NCBI RefSeq assembly: GCF_003751225.1
Contig: NZ_RJKE01000001.1
Coordinates: 2,914,001-2,978,000, forward strand
Source: Actinocorallia herbida
GTDB taxonomy: Bacteria; Actinomycetota; Actinomycetes; Streptosporangiales; Streptosporangiaceae
DNA: 64,000 nucleotides
Direction: 5' to 3'
In this document: positions 8,511-16,655 of the stretch, piece by piece
Layout: each line of letters begins with the position of its first letter
How positions within the stretch are numbered: the first letter of the stretch is position 1
Made by a program: the position numbers and the translations under genes
The notes under the pieces: model-generated
What the model was told of the DNA's origin: nothing
The model's input: only the letters and a program-made list of their open reading frames with translations
The model's database searches: none

Positions 8511-10118
8511 TCAGCCCTCCTTCCGGAAGGAGAGGACGCTGCCTTCGGCGTCACCGGAGACGTAGAGGGTGCCGTCCTGCCCTGCGGCGATCCCGGCGAA
8601 CAGGCCCTGCGGGCCGCTGAAGGGCGGGAGGCCCTTGAGGGGCTTGGGGTCCACGCCGGGAGGGGCGCCGACCGGGAGGCCGGAGGCGATGGTGGTGCGG
8701 ACCTTGCCGTCGAGGTCGATGTCGAGGAGGGTCTTGGCGCCCGCGTCGACCACGAGGAGGCGGGAGCCGCGGACCAGGATGCCCTGCGGGGTCTCCAGGC
8801 CGTCCGCGACGGTGTCGACGCCGGATCCGCGGAGCGCGACGACGCGGCCCGCGCCGGACTCGGACACCAGGCAGGTGCCGTCGGCGGTGAAGGCCACGCC
8901 GGTGGGCCCGTCCAGGCCGGACGCGAGGGTCGTCACCTGGCCGTCGCGCACGGAGACGACGCGCCCGGTGCCCTGCTCGGCGGCGACCACGGCGCCGTCG
9001 GGGGCCAGGGCCACGCCGTAGAGCTGGTCGAAGGGCTCGGTCTCCCCCGCGAGGATGTCGTGCTCGCCTTCGGCGGGCCGCCAGCGCGCGATCTGGCCGT
9101 TGGAGGTGGTGACGACGAAGGCGCCCGCGCCGTCGGCGGTGACGCCCCGGATGTAGCCGGGCCAGCCGGGGCTGAACAGCATGCCGAGGGTCTGCAGGCC
9201 GCCCTCGGGCGTGCGGGCGTAGAAGTAGGTGCCGTCGGAGATGTACAGGGTGCCGTCGGGGCCCACGGTGAGGTCGAGCGGCCAGGTCAGCCCGCCCGGA
9301 AGCACCTCGCGGGTCTTGCCGCCGCCCAGGACCTCGGTGATGTGGCCGGTGAAGCCGGAGACGAACAGGCGGCCGTTCACGAACGTCAGGTTGTCCAGTC
9401 CGGGCGCGATCGTCGCCAGGACCGTGCGGTCGCCGCTGCGCGGGTCGATGCGGAGCACCTCGCCGGTGGCGACCTGGGTGGAGACGATGAAGCCCTCGGC
9501 GTCGAACTTCACCGCGTCGGGGACGCCGAGGTCACCGGCGACGCGCTCGGGCTCGCCGCCGTCGGGGTCGATCCGCCAGATGTCGTTCGTGCCGAGCACC
9601 GGGTAGTAGAGCTTGCCGTCCGGGCCGAACTCCAGCGCGTTCGGCATCGGCAGGTTCTCGACCAGGACGCGGGGGGCGCCGCCGTTCGGGTCGAGCTCCA
9701 GGAGGCGGCCGCCGATCCGGCACTCGTCGATGAACAGCCGGCCCTGGTGGAAGGTGATGCCGTTGGCGCCGGGGACGTCGTCGCGGAGCACCCGGGTGCG
9801 GCCGTCCGCGGAGCGGACGCTGACCCTGCCGTCGTAGTACTCGGTGGCGTAGAGATCGCCGGCGGCGTCGAAGGCGAGGTCGTCGGGGGCGACGATCTCC
9901 GAGCCCATCGCGCTGACGGTCTCCAGCACGCCGGTGTCGACGTCGAGCGCGCTGATCTGGCTGCCCGCCACCTGCGCGACGTAGATGCGGCCGTCCGGCC
10001 CGGTGCGCAGGCCGTTCGCGCCGAACAGGCGGCTCGGCGGGGTGATCCGCGCCAGCGTCCAGCCTTCGGCGAGTGGAATCGAGGCGGGACCGGTATGACG
10101 CGCGCTGTTCTGTGCCAT
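8511..10118 (-). CDS. SMP-30/gluconolactonase-like beta-propeller protein, double length
   Basis: First gene of the leftward operon; 535 aa starting at ATG 10118, nine bases after GGGAG. The sequence is a run of about 40-residue blades of the type 'GPDGRIYVAQ', 'DAAGDLYATEYYDG', 'GPDGTLYISDG', continuing to the end. SMP-30/gluconolactonases are about 300 aa with one six-bladed propeller, so this looks like two propellers in tandem (roughly 1-285 and 286-535). No signal peptide is seen. Because it heads an operon with a BVMO, a lactone hydrolase role is attractive; a vestibule or sensor function is possible because metal ligands cannot be placed by eye. Confidence 0.75.
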   Translation of the reverse strand: MAQNSARHTGPASIPLAEGWTLARITPPSRLFGANGLRTGPDGRIYVAQVAGSQISALDVDTGVLETVSAMGSEIVAPDDLAFDAAGDLYATEYYDGRVSVRSADGRTRVLRDDVPGANGITFHQGRLFIDECRIGGRLLELDPNGGAPRVLVENLPMPNALEFGPDGKLYYPVLGTNDIWRIDPDGGEPERVAGDLGVPDAVKFDAEGFIVSTQVATGEVLRIDPRSGDRTVLATIAPGLDNLTFVNGRLFVSGFTGHITEVLGGGKTREVLPGGLTWPLDLTVGPDGTLYISDGTYFYARTPEGGLQTLGMLFSPGWPGYIRGVTADGAGAFVVTTSNGQIARWRPAEGEHDILAGETEPFDQLYGVALAPDGAVVAAEQGTGRVVSVRDGQVTTLASGLDGPTGVAFTADGTCLVSESGAGRVVALRGSGVDTVADGLETPQGILVRGSRLLVVDAGAKTLLDIDLDGKVRTTIASGLPVGAPPGVDPKPLKGLPPFSGPQGLFAGIAAGQDGTLYVSGDAEGSVLSFRKEG

Positions 10119-10198
10119 GGCGACTTGCTCCCAGGAAGCATTCGGGCAATGCGGGGGGAAGACCGGGAATTAATCACGAGAATTGTCTTTTTAGAGAG

Positions 10199-10215
10199 CG
10201 AGAATCCTGCTCTCG
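10199..10215. promoter_or_regulatory. Operator-like palindrome, left arm
   Basis: CGAGAATCCTGCTCTCG, an inverted repeat with 5-bp arms (CGAGA/TCTCG); the wider pair GAGAGC/GCTCTC flanks it from 10194. It matches the site at 10769-10785 in 13 of 17 positions. On the minus strand it follows a candidate promoter TTGCCC-N17-TTACGT, so a bound repressor would block the leftward operon. A further half site, CGAGAATT, lies at 10177-10184. Confidence 0.55.
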
Positions 10216-10275
10216 TTGTGGCGAACGTAACACCAGATCCGGCGACCGGGCAACAGGTCTGTTTATGCGTATGGT

Positions 10276-10294
10276 CCATTACTTGAAGTAATGG
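10276..10294. promoter_or_regulatory. 19-bp perfect palindrome
   Basis: CCATTACTT-G-AAGTAATGG has perfect 9-bp arms around one base. The core TTACTTGAAGTAA resembles MarR-family operators in shape and length. No MarR gene is adjacent; the only MarR gene in the window (49325) has different sites. Function is inferred from symmetry alone. Confidence 0.5.
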
Positions 10295-10728
10295 GACGTG
10301 TGCATGGGGTACTGGCGCGCGGAGGAGGGGTCGGTGCTCGGGGGTGGGGTGTCAGGGGCCGCTCGGCCGGATGGTGTGGCGACGGCCGTCGTCACGTCCC
10401 CCTTGCTATCACAATCATTATAAGGATTCAACAGATGGGAACGAGGTGGGAGAGGGCTGCCCGGCGGGTGGTCCGCGAGGCGTCCACTGCCATGGAAGGC
10501 CAGGTCATCAGGGATTTTCGGGACCGTGATGGGGCCTGTTCGCGGGGGTGGAAGGGCTGGGCGGGTCCCGTTCCGGACGCGGCACGCGGTCTTCGTCGTC
10601 GGGTTTCGGGGAGGCTGGGAGGGAGCTCGGGATCCTCGCCGGGGTGTCGGGTGGGCGGACCGGGAAGGAAGGGGGTGCGCGTGGGGCGGGGCCGGGACCT
10701 CGCGTCCGCCGATCGGCGCCCGGGTGGG

Positions 10729-10785
10729 TTGACGCCCGCAGCGTGCCGTGTAAAAATCCCGAATCGCACGAGAATTATATTCTCG
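10729..10785 (+). promoter_or_regulatory. Promoter and operator of the right arm
   Basis: TTGACG (10729-10734), 16 bases, then TAAAAA (10751-10756) form a sigma-70-like promoter pointing at the MDR gene. Directly downstream is the perfect palindrome CGAGAAT-TAT-ATTCTCG (10769-10785). This promoter-then-operator order is mirrored at the other end of the spacer, which indicates one repressor for both arms. Confidence 0.6.
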
Positions 10786-10889
10786 ATATTGAGATCGTAA
10801 TGACCAGAGTGGCAAAGGGTGGTGCGCCGGAGGCCGGTGAAGTAGGCCGTCGCGCGCAGCTCCGTGAAGTCGGACGAAGAGGATTCCTC

Positions 10890-11873
10890 ATGTTCTCCGC
10901 ATTGCTGATCGAGAAGGACGAGGCGGGCCGGCGGGTCGCCGTCGCCGCGCTGGACGAGGAGCGCCTCCCCGAAGGGGACGTCACCGTGGACGTCGCGTAC
11001 TCCACGCTGAACTACAAGGACGCCCTGGCCATCACCGGCGCGTCCCCCGTCGTCCGCAAGTTCCCGATGGTCCCCGGCATCGACTTCGCGGGCACCGTCA
11101 CCGCGAGCGGCCACCCCGACCACAGGCCCGGCGACTCCGTGGTGCTGAACGGCTGGGGCGTCGGCGAGAGCCACTGGGGCGGGCTCGCCCAGCGCGCGCG
11201 GGTGAACGGCGACTGGCTCGTGCCGCTGCCCACGGCGTTCACCGCCCGTCAGGCGATGGCGATCGGTACCGCGGGCTACACCGCGAGCCTCTGCGTCGAC
11301 GCCCTGCTCGCCTATGGCACCCGTCCGGATCAGGGCGAAGTCCTGGTGACCGGCGCGACCGGCGGCGTCGGCAGCGTGGCGATCGCGCTGCTCTCCCGGG
11401 CCGGATTCCAGGTGGCCGCCGTCACGGGCAAGCCCTCGGAGGCCGACTACCTCCATGCTCTCGGCGCGACCACCGTCCTGGACCGGGCCGCGTTCGCCGA
11501 AGCCGGAAAGCCGCTCCAGAAGGAGCGCTGGGCCGCCGTCGTCGACACCGCGGGCAGCCACATCCTCGCCAACGCCTGCGCGCAGATCCGCTACGGCGGC
11601 GCGGTCGCCGCCTGCGGCCTCGCCCAGGGCATGGACTTTCCTGCCAGCGTCGCCCCGTTCATCCTGCGCGGTGTCAGCCTCCTCGGCGTCGACAGCGTCA
11701 TGGCGCCCAAGGCCCGCAGGCTCACCGCCTGGGAGCGGCTGTCCCGCGACCTCGACGCCGCCGCGCTGGAGTCGATCGCGCGGGAGGTCCCCCTGGCCGA
11801 GGCCATCGACGCGGCGGCCGGCTTCCTGGACGGCAAGATCCGGGGCCGCATCGTCGTGGACGTCAACAGGTAG
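10890..11873 (+). CDS. MDR-family oxidoreductase, acrylyl-CoA reductase (YhdH/AcuI) type
   Basis: A 327-aa zinc-free medium-chain reductase that would reduce an activated C=C bond with NADPH. The N-terminal region has the AcuI/YhdH-type series '[13 protein letters not shown]' and '[12 protein letters not shown]', and the nucleotide-binding loop is [11 protein letters not shown]; Zn-binding cysteines are absent. The ATG at 10890 is preceded by GAGGATTCCTC. It leads the rightward arm, with the MaoC-like gene 12 bases downstream. Together with hydratase and CoA ligase it suggests processing of an enoyl-CoA intermediate. Assignment to the subfamily is good; the substrate is not known. Confidence 0.85.
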   Translation: MFSALLIEKDEAGRRVAVAALDEERLPEGDVTVDVAYSTLNYKDALAITGASPVVRKFPMVPGIDFAGTVTASGHPDHRPGDSVVLNGWGVGESHWGGLAQRARVNGDWLVPLPTAFTARQAMAIGTAGYTASLCVDALLAYGTRPDQGEVLVTGATGGVGSVAIALLSRAGFQVAAVTGKPSEADYLHALGATTVLDRAAFAEAGKPLQKERWAAVVDTAGSHILANACAQIRYGGAVAACGLAQGMDFPASVAPFILRGVSLLGVDSVMAPKARRLTAWERLSRDLDAAALESIAREVPLAEAIDAAAGFLDGKIRGRIVVDVNR

Positions 11874-11885
11874 AGGAGAGCATCA

Positions 11886-13064
11886 GTGAGCGAGTCCCTC
11901 GAACTCGACCTTTCCGACGTCGACCACCGGGTCGGCAAGCCCGTCGGCGGCGGCCAGCTGTGGGAGCCGTGCAGCGCCTCCGACGTGCGGCGCTGGGTCA
12001 TGGCCATGGACTACCCGAACCCGCTGCACTGGGACACCGAGTTCGCCCGCGAGTCCCGCTTCGGCGGGATCGTCGCGCCGCAGTCGATGGCCGTCGGCCT
12101 CGACTACGGGCACGGCGCGCAGCCCGCCTGCGTCGGCCACATCCCCGGCAGCCACCTCATCTTCGGCGGCGAGGAGTGGTGGTTCTACGGCCCGCGCGTC
12201 AAGGTCGGCGACCAGCTCTTCCAGGAGCGCCGCTTCCACGACTACAAGGTCGCCGAGACGAAGTTCGCCGGGCCGACCATGTTCTCGCGCGGCGACACCG
12301 TGCACACCAACCAGCGCGGCGACCTCGTCGCCAGGGAGCGCTCGACCGCGATCCGCTACCTCTACGAGGAGGCCGCGAAGCGGGGCATGTACGACAACCA
12401 GGCCGGTGACATCCGGCGCTGGTCGGCCGCCGAACTCGACGGGATCGAGCGGCTGCGCCACGAGTGGATCCTGTCGAACCGGCTCGGCGTCTCCCCGCGC
12501 TTTGACGAGGTCAAGGTGGGCGACACCCTTCCGCGCCGCGTCATCGGCCCGCACAGCATCGCCAGCTTCACCACCGAGTACCGCGCCTTCCTGTTCAACA
12601 TCTGGGGCACCTTCCACTGGACGGCCCCGCCCGGCCTCGTCGACCCGTGGATCAACCAGGACCCAGGCTGGGGCCCCGGCTTCGGGTTCGACGAAGAGGG
12701 GGCCAAGATCGACCCCCGTAAGCGGGACGGCCTGTACGTCGGCCCGTCACGCGGCCACATCGACGCCGACAAGGCGAGCGACGTGGGTATGGCCCGCGCG
12801 TACGGCTACGGCGCGACCATGGGCGCCTGGTGCACCGACTACCTCGCCTACTGGGCCGGCCATGACGGCATGGTCCGCCACACCAAGGCCGACTTCCGGT
12901 TCCCCGCGTTCGAAGGCGACGTCACGTACTTCGACGCCGAGGTCGTCGGCAAGGAGCCCGCCTCGGCGTGGGGCGTGCCTCTCGTCCAGGTGAAGCTCAA
13001 GCTCACCGACCAGAACCACGCGGTCCTGGTGAGCTGCACCGCCGAAGTCGAACTGCCCCTCTGA
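11886..13064 (+). CDS. MaoC/FAS1-like hydratase (double hot-dog) protein
   Basis: A 392-aa protein starting with GTG 11886, nine bases after GAGGAGA. The N-terminal half holds the motif YPNPLHWDTEFARESRFGGI, typical of the N-terminal MaoC-like (FAS1-like dehydratase) domain where a hydratase D-x-x-x-x-H region folds into a hot dog; a second half from about residue 195 includes YGYGATMGAW and an HTKADFRFPAFEGD strand. Such two-hot-dog proteins act on enoyl-CoA or are hydratase subunits in steroid/terpenoid catabolism. It sits between the MDR reductase and the acyl-CoA synthetase. Whether it is active alone or pairs with a partner cannot be told. Confidence 0.75.
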   Translation: MSESLELDLSDVDHRVGKPVGGGQLWEPCSASDVRRWVMAMDYPNPLHWDTEFARESRFGGIVAPQSMAVGLDYGHGAQPACVGHIPGSHLIFGGEEWWFYGPRVKVGDQLFQERRFHDYKVAETKFAGPTMFSRGDTVHTNQRGDLVARERSTAIRYLYEEAAKRGMYDNQAGDIRRWSAAELDGIERLRHEWILSNRLGVSPRFDEVKVGDTLPRRVIGPHSIASFTTEYRAFLFNIWGTFHWTAPPGLVDPWINQDPGWGPGFGFDEEGAKIDPRKRDGLYVGPSRGHIDADKASDVGMARAYGYGATMGAWCTDYLAYWAGHDGMVRHTKADFRFPAFEGDVTYFDAEVVGKEPASAWGVPLVQVKLKLTDQNHAVLVSCTAEVELPL

Positions 13065-13094
13065 ACCACCCCCCGAACCAGGAGCAGATGAGCG

Positions 13095-14777
13095 ATGACC
13101 ACCCCGCCCGCACTCTCGATCGCCGCAGGCCCGCCGCTCGACGGCGAACCAGGGCTCGGCGCGCTCACTCTGCCCGGATTCCTGCGGGAGGTGACCGAGG
13201 CCTACGCCGAACGGGAGGCCGTCGCCTTCCCTTCGGCGGGCGGCGTCGTCCGCTGGACCTACGCGGAGTTGTGGGAGCGCTCCGTCGAGGTGGCCCGCGC
13301 GCTGCGGGCCTCGGGGCTCGGGCAGGGCGCCCGGGTCGGCGTCCTCATGACGAACCGGCCGGAATGGCTCGCCGCGGTCTTCGGCACCTCCCTGGCCGGG
13401 GGCGTCGCGGTGACGCTCTCGACGTTCTCCACGGCGCCCGAGCTGGACCACCTGCTCCAGACGTCCGGGGTGTCGTTCCTGCTGCTCGAGCGGCAGGTGC
13501 TGAAGACCGACTTCGCGGCGATCCTGACCGAGCTGGAACCCGCCCTCTTCGAGGCCGGGGGAGGGACGCTGCGGTCGACCCGGTTCCCGTTCCTGCGCCA
13601 CCTCGCCGTCGTCGGGGAGGCGGTGCCGGGCATAGAGACGTGGCGGGACTTCCTTGCGAGAGGCGCGGGCGTGCCTAGCGCGCTGATCGACGCGACGGCC
13701 GCGGCCGTACGGCCCAGCGACACGGCCGTGGTGTTCTTCTCCTCCGGCACGACCAGCCTCCCCAAGGGCGTCCTCAGCGCGCACCGGGGCGTCACCGTGC
13801 AGATGTGGCGGTTCCGGCGCATGTTCGGCTTCGGCCCGGACGACACCGTGCGCTGCTGGACGGCGAACGGGTTCTTCTGGTCGGGCAACTTCGGCCAGGC
13901 GCTCGGCGCGACCCTCGCGGCGGGCGGCAGCCTCGTCCTCCAGCCCGTGTTCGTCGCCGAGGAGTCCCTGGCGCTGATGGCGGCGGAGCGGGTGACGTTC
14001 CCCGTCGCGTGGCCGCATCAGTGGGCGCACCTGGAGAGCGCCGCGACCTGGGCGGAGACCGACCTGAGCGCCTTCGTCTACGCCGACCGGGCGACCCCCG
14101 CGGCCAAGCACCCGACGGTGACGGCCGACTGGACCGAGCCCGGCCGCGCCTACGGCAACACCGAGACCTTCACCATCTCGACCTGCTACCCGGCGAACAC
14201 CCCCGAGGAGGTGCACGCGGGCAGCAGCGGCCTCCCGCTCCCCGGCAACACGATCAAGATCGTCGACCCGCTGACGGGGGCCGTCGTCCCCCGCGGCGAC
14301 CACGGCGAGATCTGCGTGAAGGGCCCCACCCTCATGCTCGGCTACCTCGGCACCCCCCTGGACACGACCCTTGACGGCGAGGGTTTCTTCCCCACGGGAG
14401 ACGGCGGCCACCTGGACGAAGACGACCGCCTCTACTGGAAGGGCCGCCTGACCGATCTCATCAAGACCGGCGGCGCGAACGTCTCCCCCCTGGAGGTGGA
14501 CGAGGCCCTGTCCGCCCACCCGTCCGTCAAGGTGGCCAAGACCGTGGGCGTCCCCCACGACACGCTGGGCGAGATCGTCGTGGCCTGCGTCATCCCGCAC
14601 TCCGGCCAGGAGACCGACCCGGAGGCCCTGCGCGCCCACCTCCGCACCCGCCTCGCCGCCTACAAGGTGCCCCGGCACATCCTCTACTTCGCCGAGGCGG
14701 ACCTCAGCCTCACCGGCAGCAACAAGATCAAGTCCACCGATCTCCGTACCCTCGCCGCGGCGCGCCTGGCCCCCTAG
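13095..14777 (+). CDS. AMP-forming acyl-CoA synthetase
   Basis: A 560-aa adenylate-forming ligase that would activate a carboxylic acid to its CoA thioester with ATP. The P-loop FFSSGTTSLPKG (about 213-224), the YGNTE adenine motif, FPTGDGGHLDEDDRLYWKGR hinge and KTGGANVSPLEVD loop are complete, and the C-terminal catalytic lysine is in GSNKIKS. The N-terminal substrate pocket gives no clear specificity. AGGAGCAG lies before the ATG and 30 bases separate it from the hydratase gene. It would link acids made by the left operon to CoA-based degradation. Confidence 0.9.
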   Translation: MTTPPALSIAAGPPLDGEPGLGALTLPGFLREVTEAYAEREAVAFPSAGGVVRWTYAELWERSVEVARALRASGLGQGARVGVLMTNRPEWLAAVFGTSLAGGVAVTLSTFSTAPELDHLLQTSGVSFLLLERQVLKTDFAAILTELEPALFEAGGGTLRSTRFPFLRHLAVVGEAVPGIETWRDFLARGAGVPSALIDATAAAVRPSDTAVVFFSSGTTSLPKGVLSAHRGVTVQMWRFRRMFGFGPDDTVRCWTANGFFWSGNFGQALGATLAAGGSLVLQPVFVAEESLALMAAERVTFPVAWPHQWAHLESAATWAETDLSAFVYADRATPAAKHPTVTADWTEPGRAYGNTETFTISTCYPANTPEEVHAGSSGLPLPGNTIKIVDPLTGAVVPRGDHGEICVKGPTLMLGYLGTPLDTTLDGEGFFPTGDGGHLDEDDRLYWKGRLTDLIKTGGANVSPLEVDEALSAHPSVKVAKTVGVPHDTLGEIVVACVIPHSGQETDPEALRAHLRTRLAAYKVPRHILYFAEADLSLTGSNKIKSTDLRTLAAARLAP

Positions 14778-14823
14778 CACCGGTCCGCCCGTCCGCGCCG
14801 AGCGCCGGTGATCCCACCCGCGG

Positions 14824-14882
14824 TTGGACAAGAGGCCAATGGTCCTTTATTGTCGAGAGGCATAAGGTTCCACTGGCCTCTT
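14824..14882 (+). promoter_or_regulatory. Promoter with two tandem CCA-N-TGG operators
   Basis: TTGGAC (14824-14829) and TTTATT (14846-14851, 16-base spacing) form a candidate promoter for the SDR-TetR pair. Two imperfect 19-bp palindromes with a CCA-N-TGG core, AAGAGGCCA-A-TGGTCCTTT (14830-14848) and AAGGTTCCA-C-TGGCCTCTT (14864-14882), overlap it; their outer arms are nearly perfect mirror images (12 of 13). This fits autoregulation by the TetR protein at 15737. Confidence 0.55.
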
Positions 14883-14921
14883 ATTTGGGGCCGGTACGGC
14901 ACGGAAATCGGGGCGGTATCC

Positions 14922-15740
14922 ATGAGCAAGACCTGGCTGATCACCGGAAGTTCCCGAGGGCTGGGACGTGCCCTTGCGGAGGCGGTCCTGGACGCGGGCG
15001 ACGAGCTCGTCGCCACCGCGCGGCACACCGAGTCCCTGCGCGACCTCGTCGTCGAGTACGGCGACCGGGTCCGGCCGGTCGCGCTGGACGTGACCGACGC
15101 GGCCGCGGCCCGGGACGCCGTGCGGGAGGCGGTCGCGGCGTTCGGACGGCTGGACGTGGTCGTGAACAACGCGGGCTACGCCGACGTGGCCTCGATCGAG
15201 GACACGTCCGAGGAGGCCTTCCGCGCGCAGATCGACACGAACTTCTACGGGGTCGTGAACGTGACCCGGGCGGCGCTGCCCGTCCTGCGGGCGCAAGGGT
15301 CCGGGCGGATCATCCAGATCTCGTCGGTCGGCGGGCGGGTGGGCGGCCCCGGCCTGGGCGCCTACCAGTCCGCGAAGTGGGCGGTCGGGGGCTTCTCCGA
15401 GGTCCTGGCCAAGGAGGTCGCGCACCTCGGCATCAAGGTGACGGTCGCCGAGCCCGGCGGGATGCGCACCGACTGGGCGGGGTCCTCGATGGAGACGCCG
15501 CCGGTGAGCGGGCCGTACAAGCCGGTCATCGATCCCGTCATCGCCCGTCAGCGGCAGGCCGATGGAAACCAGCCCGGAGACCCTGCGCGGATCGCACGGA
15601 TCCTCCTCGACGTCGCCGCCTCCGCGGAACCGCCCGTGCGGCTGCTGCTGGGCAGGGACGCCGTCCGGGTCGCCGGCGCCGCGGCCGAGGCGCTCGCCGC
15701 CTCGGACGCCAAGTGGCGCGACGTCAGCGCGTCGGTGTGA
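14922..15740 (+). CDS. Short-chain dehydrogenase/reductase
   Basis: A 272-aa SDR with TGSSRGLG at 8-15, NNAG (82-85), and catalytic Ser135, Tyr148 and Lys152. After the active site it has the 'PGGMRTDWAGSSM' loop of the actinobacterial oxidoreductases that act on unknown small carbonyls, often annotated as general 'oxidoreductase' and co-encoded with a TetR repressor. Its GTG-TGA end overlaps the TetR start, so the two are expressed together from the promoter at 14824. It is probably a single-enzyme detoxification or metabolite-responsive unit unrelated to the catabolic arm upstream. Confidence 0.88.
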   Translation: MSKTWLITGSSRGLGRALAEAVLDAGDELVATARHTESLRDLVVEYGDRVRPVALDVTDAAAARDAVREAVAAFGRLDVVVNNAGYADVASIEDTSEEAFRAQIDTNFYGVVNVTRAALPVLRAQGSGRIIQISSVGGRVGGPGLGAYQSAKWAVGGFSEVLAKEVAHLGIKVTVAEPGGMRTDWAGSSMETPPVSGPYKPVIDPVIARQRQADGNQPGDPARIARILLDVAASAEPPVRLLLGRDAVRVAGAAAEALAASDAKWRDVSASV

Positions 15741-16408
15741 CCGGGACGGCGAACGACCGGCCGCCGGACTTCCAGCGCGCCCGCAACGCCGAGCAGCGCG
15801 AGGCCCGCAGGCAGACCATCCTCGAAGCAGCCGCGCAGCTCCTCGCCGAGCTGCCCGTCGGCGACATCAGCCTGCGCGAGCTCAGCCGCAGGGTCGGCCT
15901 GTCGAAGACCAACGTCGTGCGCTACTTCGAGACCAGGGAAGCGGTCTTCTTCGCCCTGCTCAACCAGTCCCTCGAACAGTGGATCGCCGACCTGCCCGCC
16001 GACCTGCCCCCGGCCCCGGCCGCACCCGAAGCCGTCGCGGACGCCCTGGCCCGCTCCCTCGCCCGCCGGACCCTCCTCTGCGAACTGCTCGGCTCCCTGG
16101 GCACCGAACTGGAACGCAACATCTCCGCCGAGTCCGCCCGCACCTTCAAACTCGCGCACATTCGCCTCCTCGCCGACCTTGCCGCCCTGCTCCAAGACCA
16201 CGTTCCCGCTTTGACCCCGTCCACGGCCCGTGAACTCGTCTCCCTCACCGTCATCTGCACCGCGGGCCTCTGGCCCTTCGCCCACCCCTCGCCGGCCGTG
16301 GCCGAAGCCCAGCGGCATCCCGACCTGGCCCCCACCAAGGTCGACTTCCCCTCCCGGCTGAGCCGCGCCCTCCAAGTGACCCTCACCGGTCTCCTCACCC
16401 TCGCCTGA
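15737..16408 (+). CDS. TetR-family transcriptional regulator
   Basis: A 223-aa regulator with a GTG start that overlaps the SDR stop (GTGA). The N-terminal helix-turn-helix is recognisable as REARRQTILEAAAQLLAE followed by ISLRELSRRVGLSKTNVVRYF (residues about 38-60). The C-terminal ligand domain is all-helical (LLADLAALLQDHVPALT) and resembles those of YxaF/TetR_C-type proteins, but no ligand can be named. It most likely represses its own operon through the CCA-N-TGG sites at 14830-14882. Confidence 0.9.
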   Translation: MTGTANDRPPDFQRARNAEQREARRQTILEAAAQLLAELPVGDISLRELSRRVGLSKTNVVRYFETREAVFFALLNQSLEQWIADLPADLPPAPAAPEAVADALARSLARRTLLCELLGSLGTELERNISAESARTFKLAHIRLLADLAALLQDHVPALTPSTARELVSLTVICTAGLWPFAHPSPAVAEAQRHPDLAPTKVDFPSRLSRALQVTLTGLLTLA

Positions 16409-16655
16409 TGCCGACGCCCGCCGTTCGGCGCTCGGTCCGGTGGCGGGCCGGCGAATGTCGGTGGGGTGCGGCAGACTGCGCCGCAGAGGTGAGGGAGGGC
16501 GTGCGGTGCGGGTGAGGTGTGCGAACTGCGGGCGGCCGCCGGCTCCACCGGATACGGGCGCTGCCCACAGGGCCATGGGAAGAGCCTCGACCCGTTCTGG
16601 AGCCCGGACTGACGCCGCCCGGGTGAGGCCGGGGCCGCGCGGGAACGTGGGATGT

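Larger units (their letters stand above)
10119..10889. other. 771-bp divergent control region without a convincing gene
   Basis: Spacer between the leftward operon and the rightward MDR-hydratase-ligase arm. Open frames cross it, but their codon use and repetitive Gly/Arg composition look like chance. It carries a 17-bp palindrome near each divergent end, a 19-bp palindrome at 10276-10294, and an AT-rich patch at 10402-10430 (TATCACAATCATTATAAGG) in otherwise GC-rich DNA. Such length is unusual for this compact window and suggests several regulators or a long 5' leader. Confidence 0.7.

Noticed and set aside
10279-10815. Frames on both strands inside the divergent spacer
   Set aside because: Low-complexity Gly/Arg/Pro text, no ribosome site, and they cover operators and promoters; no recognised motif.
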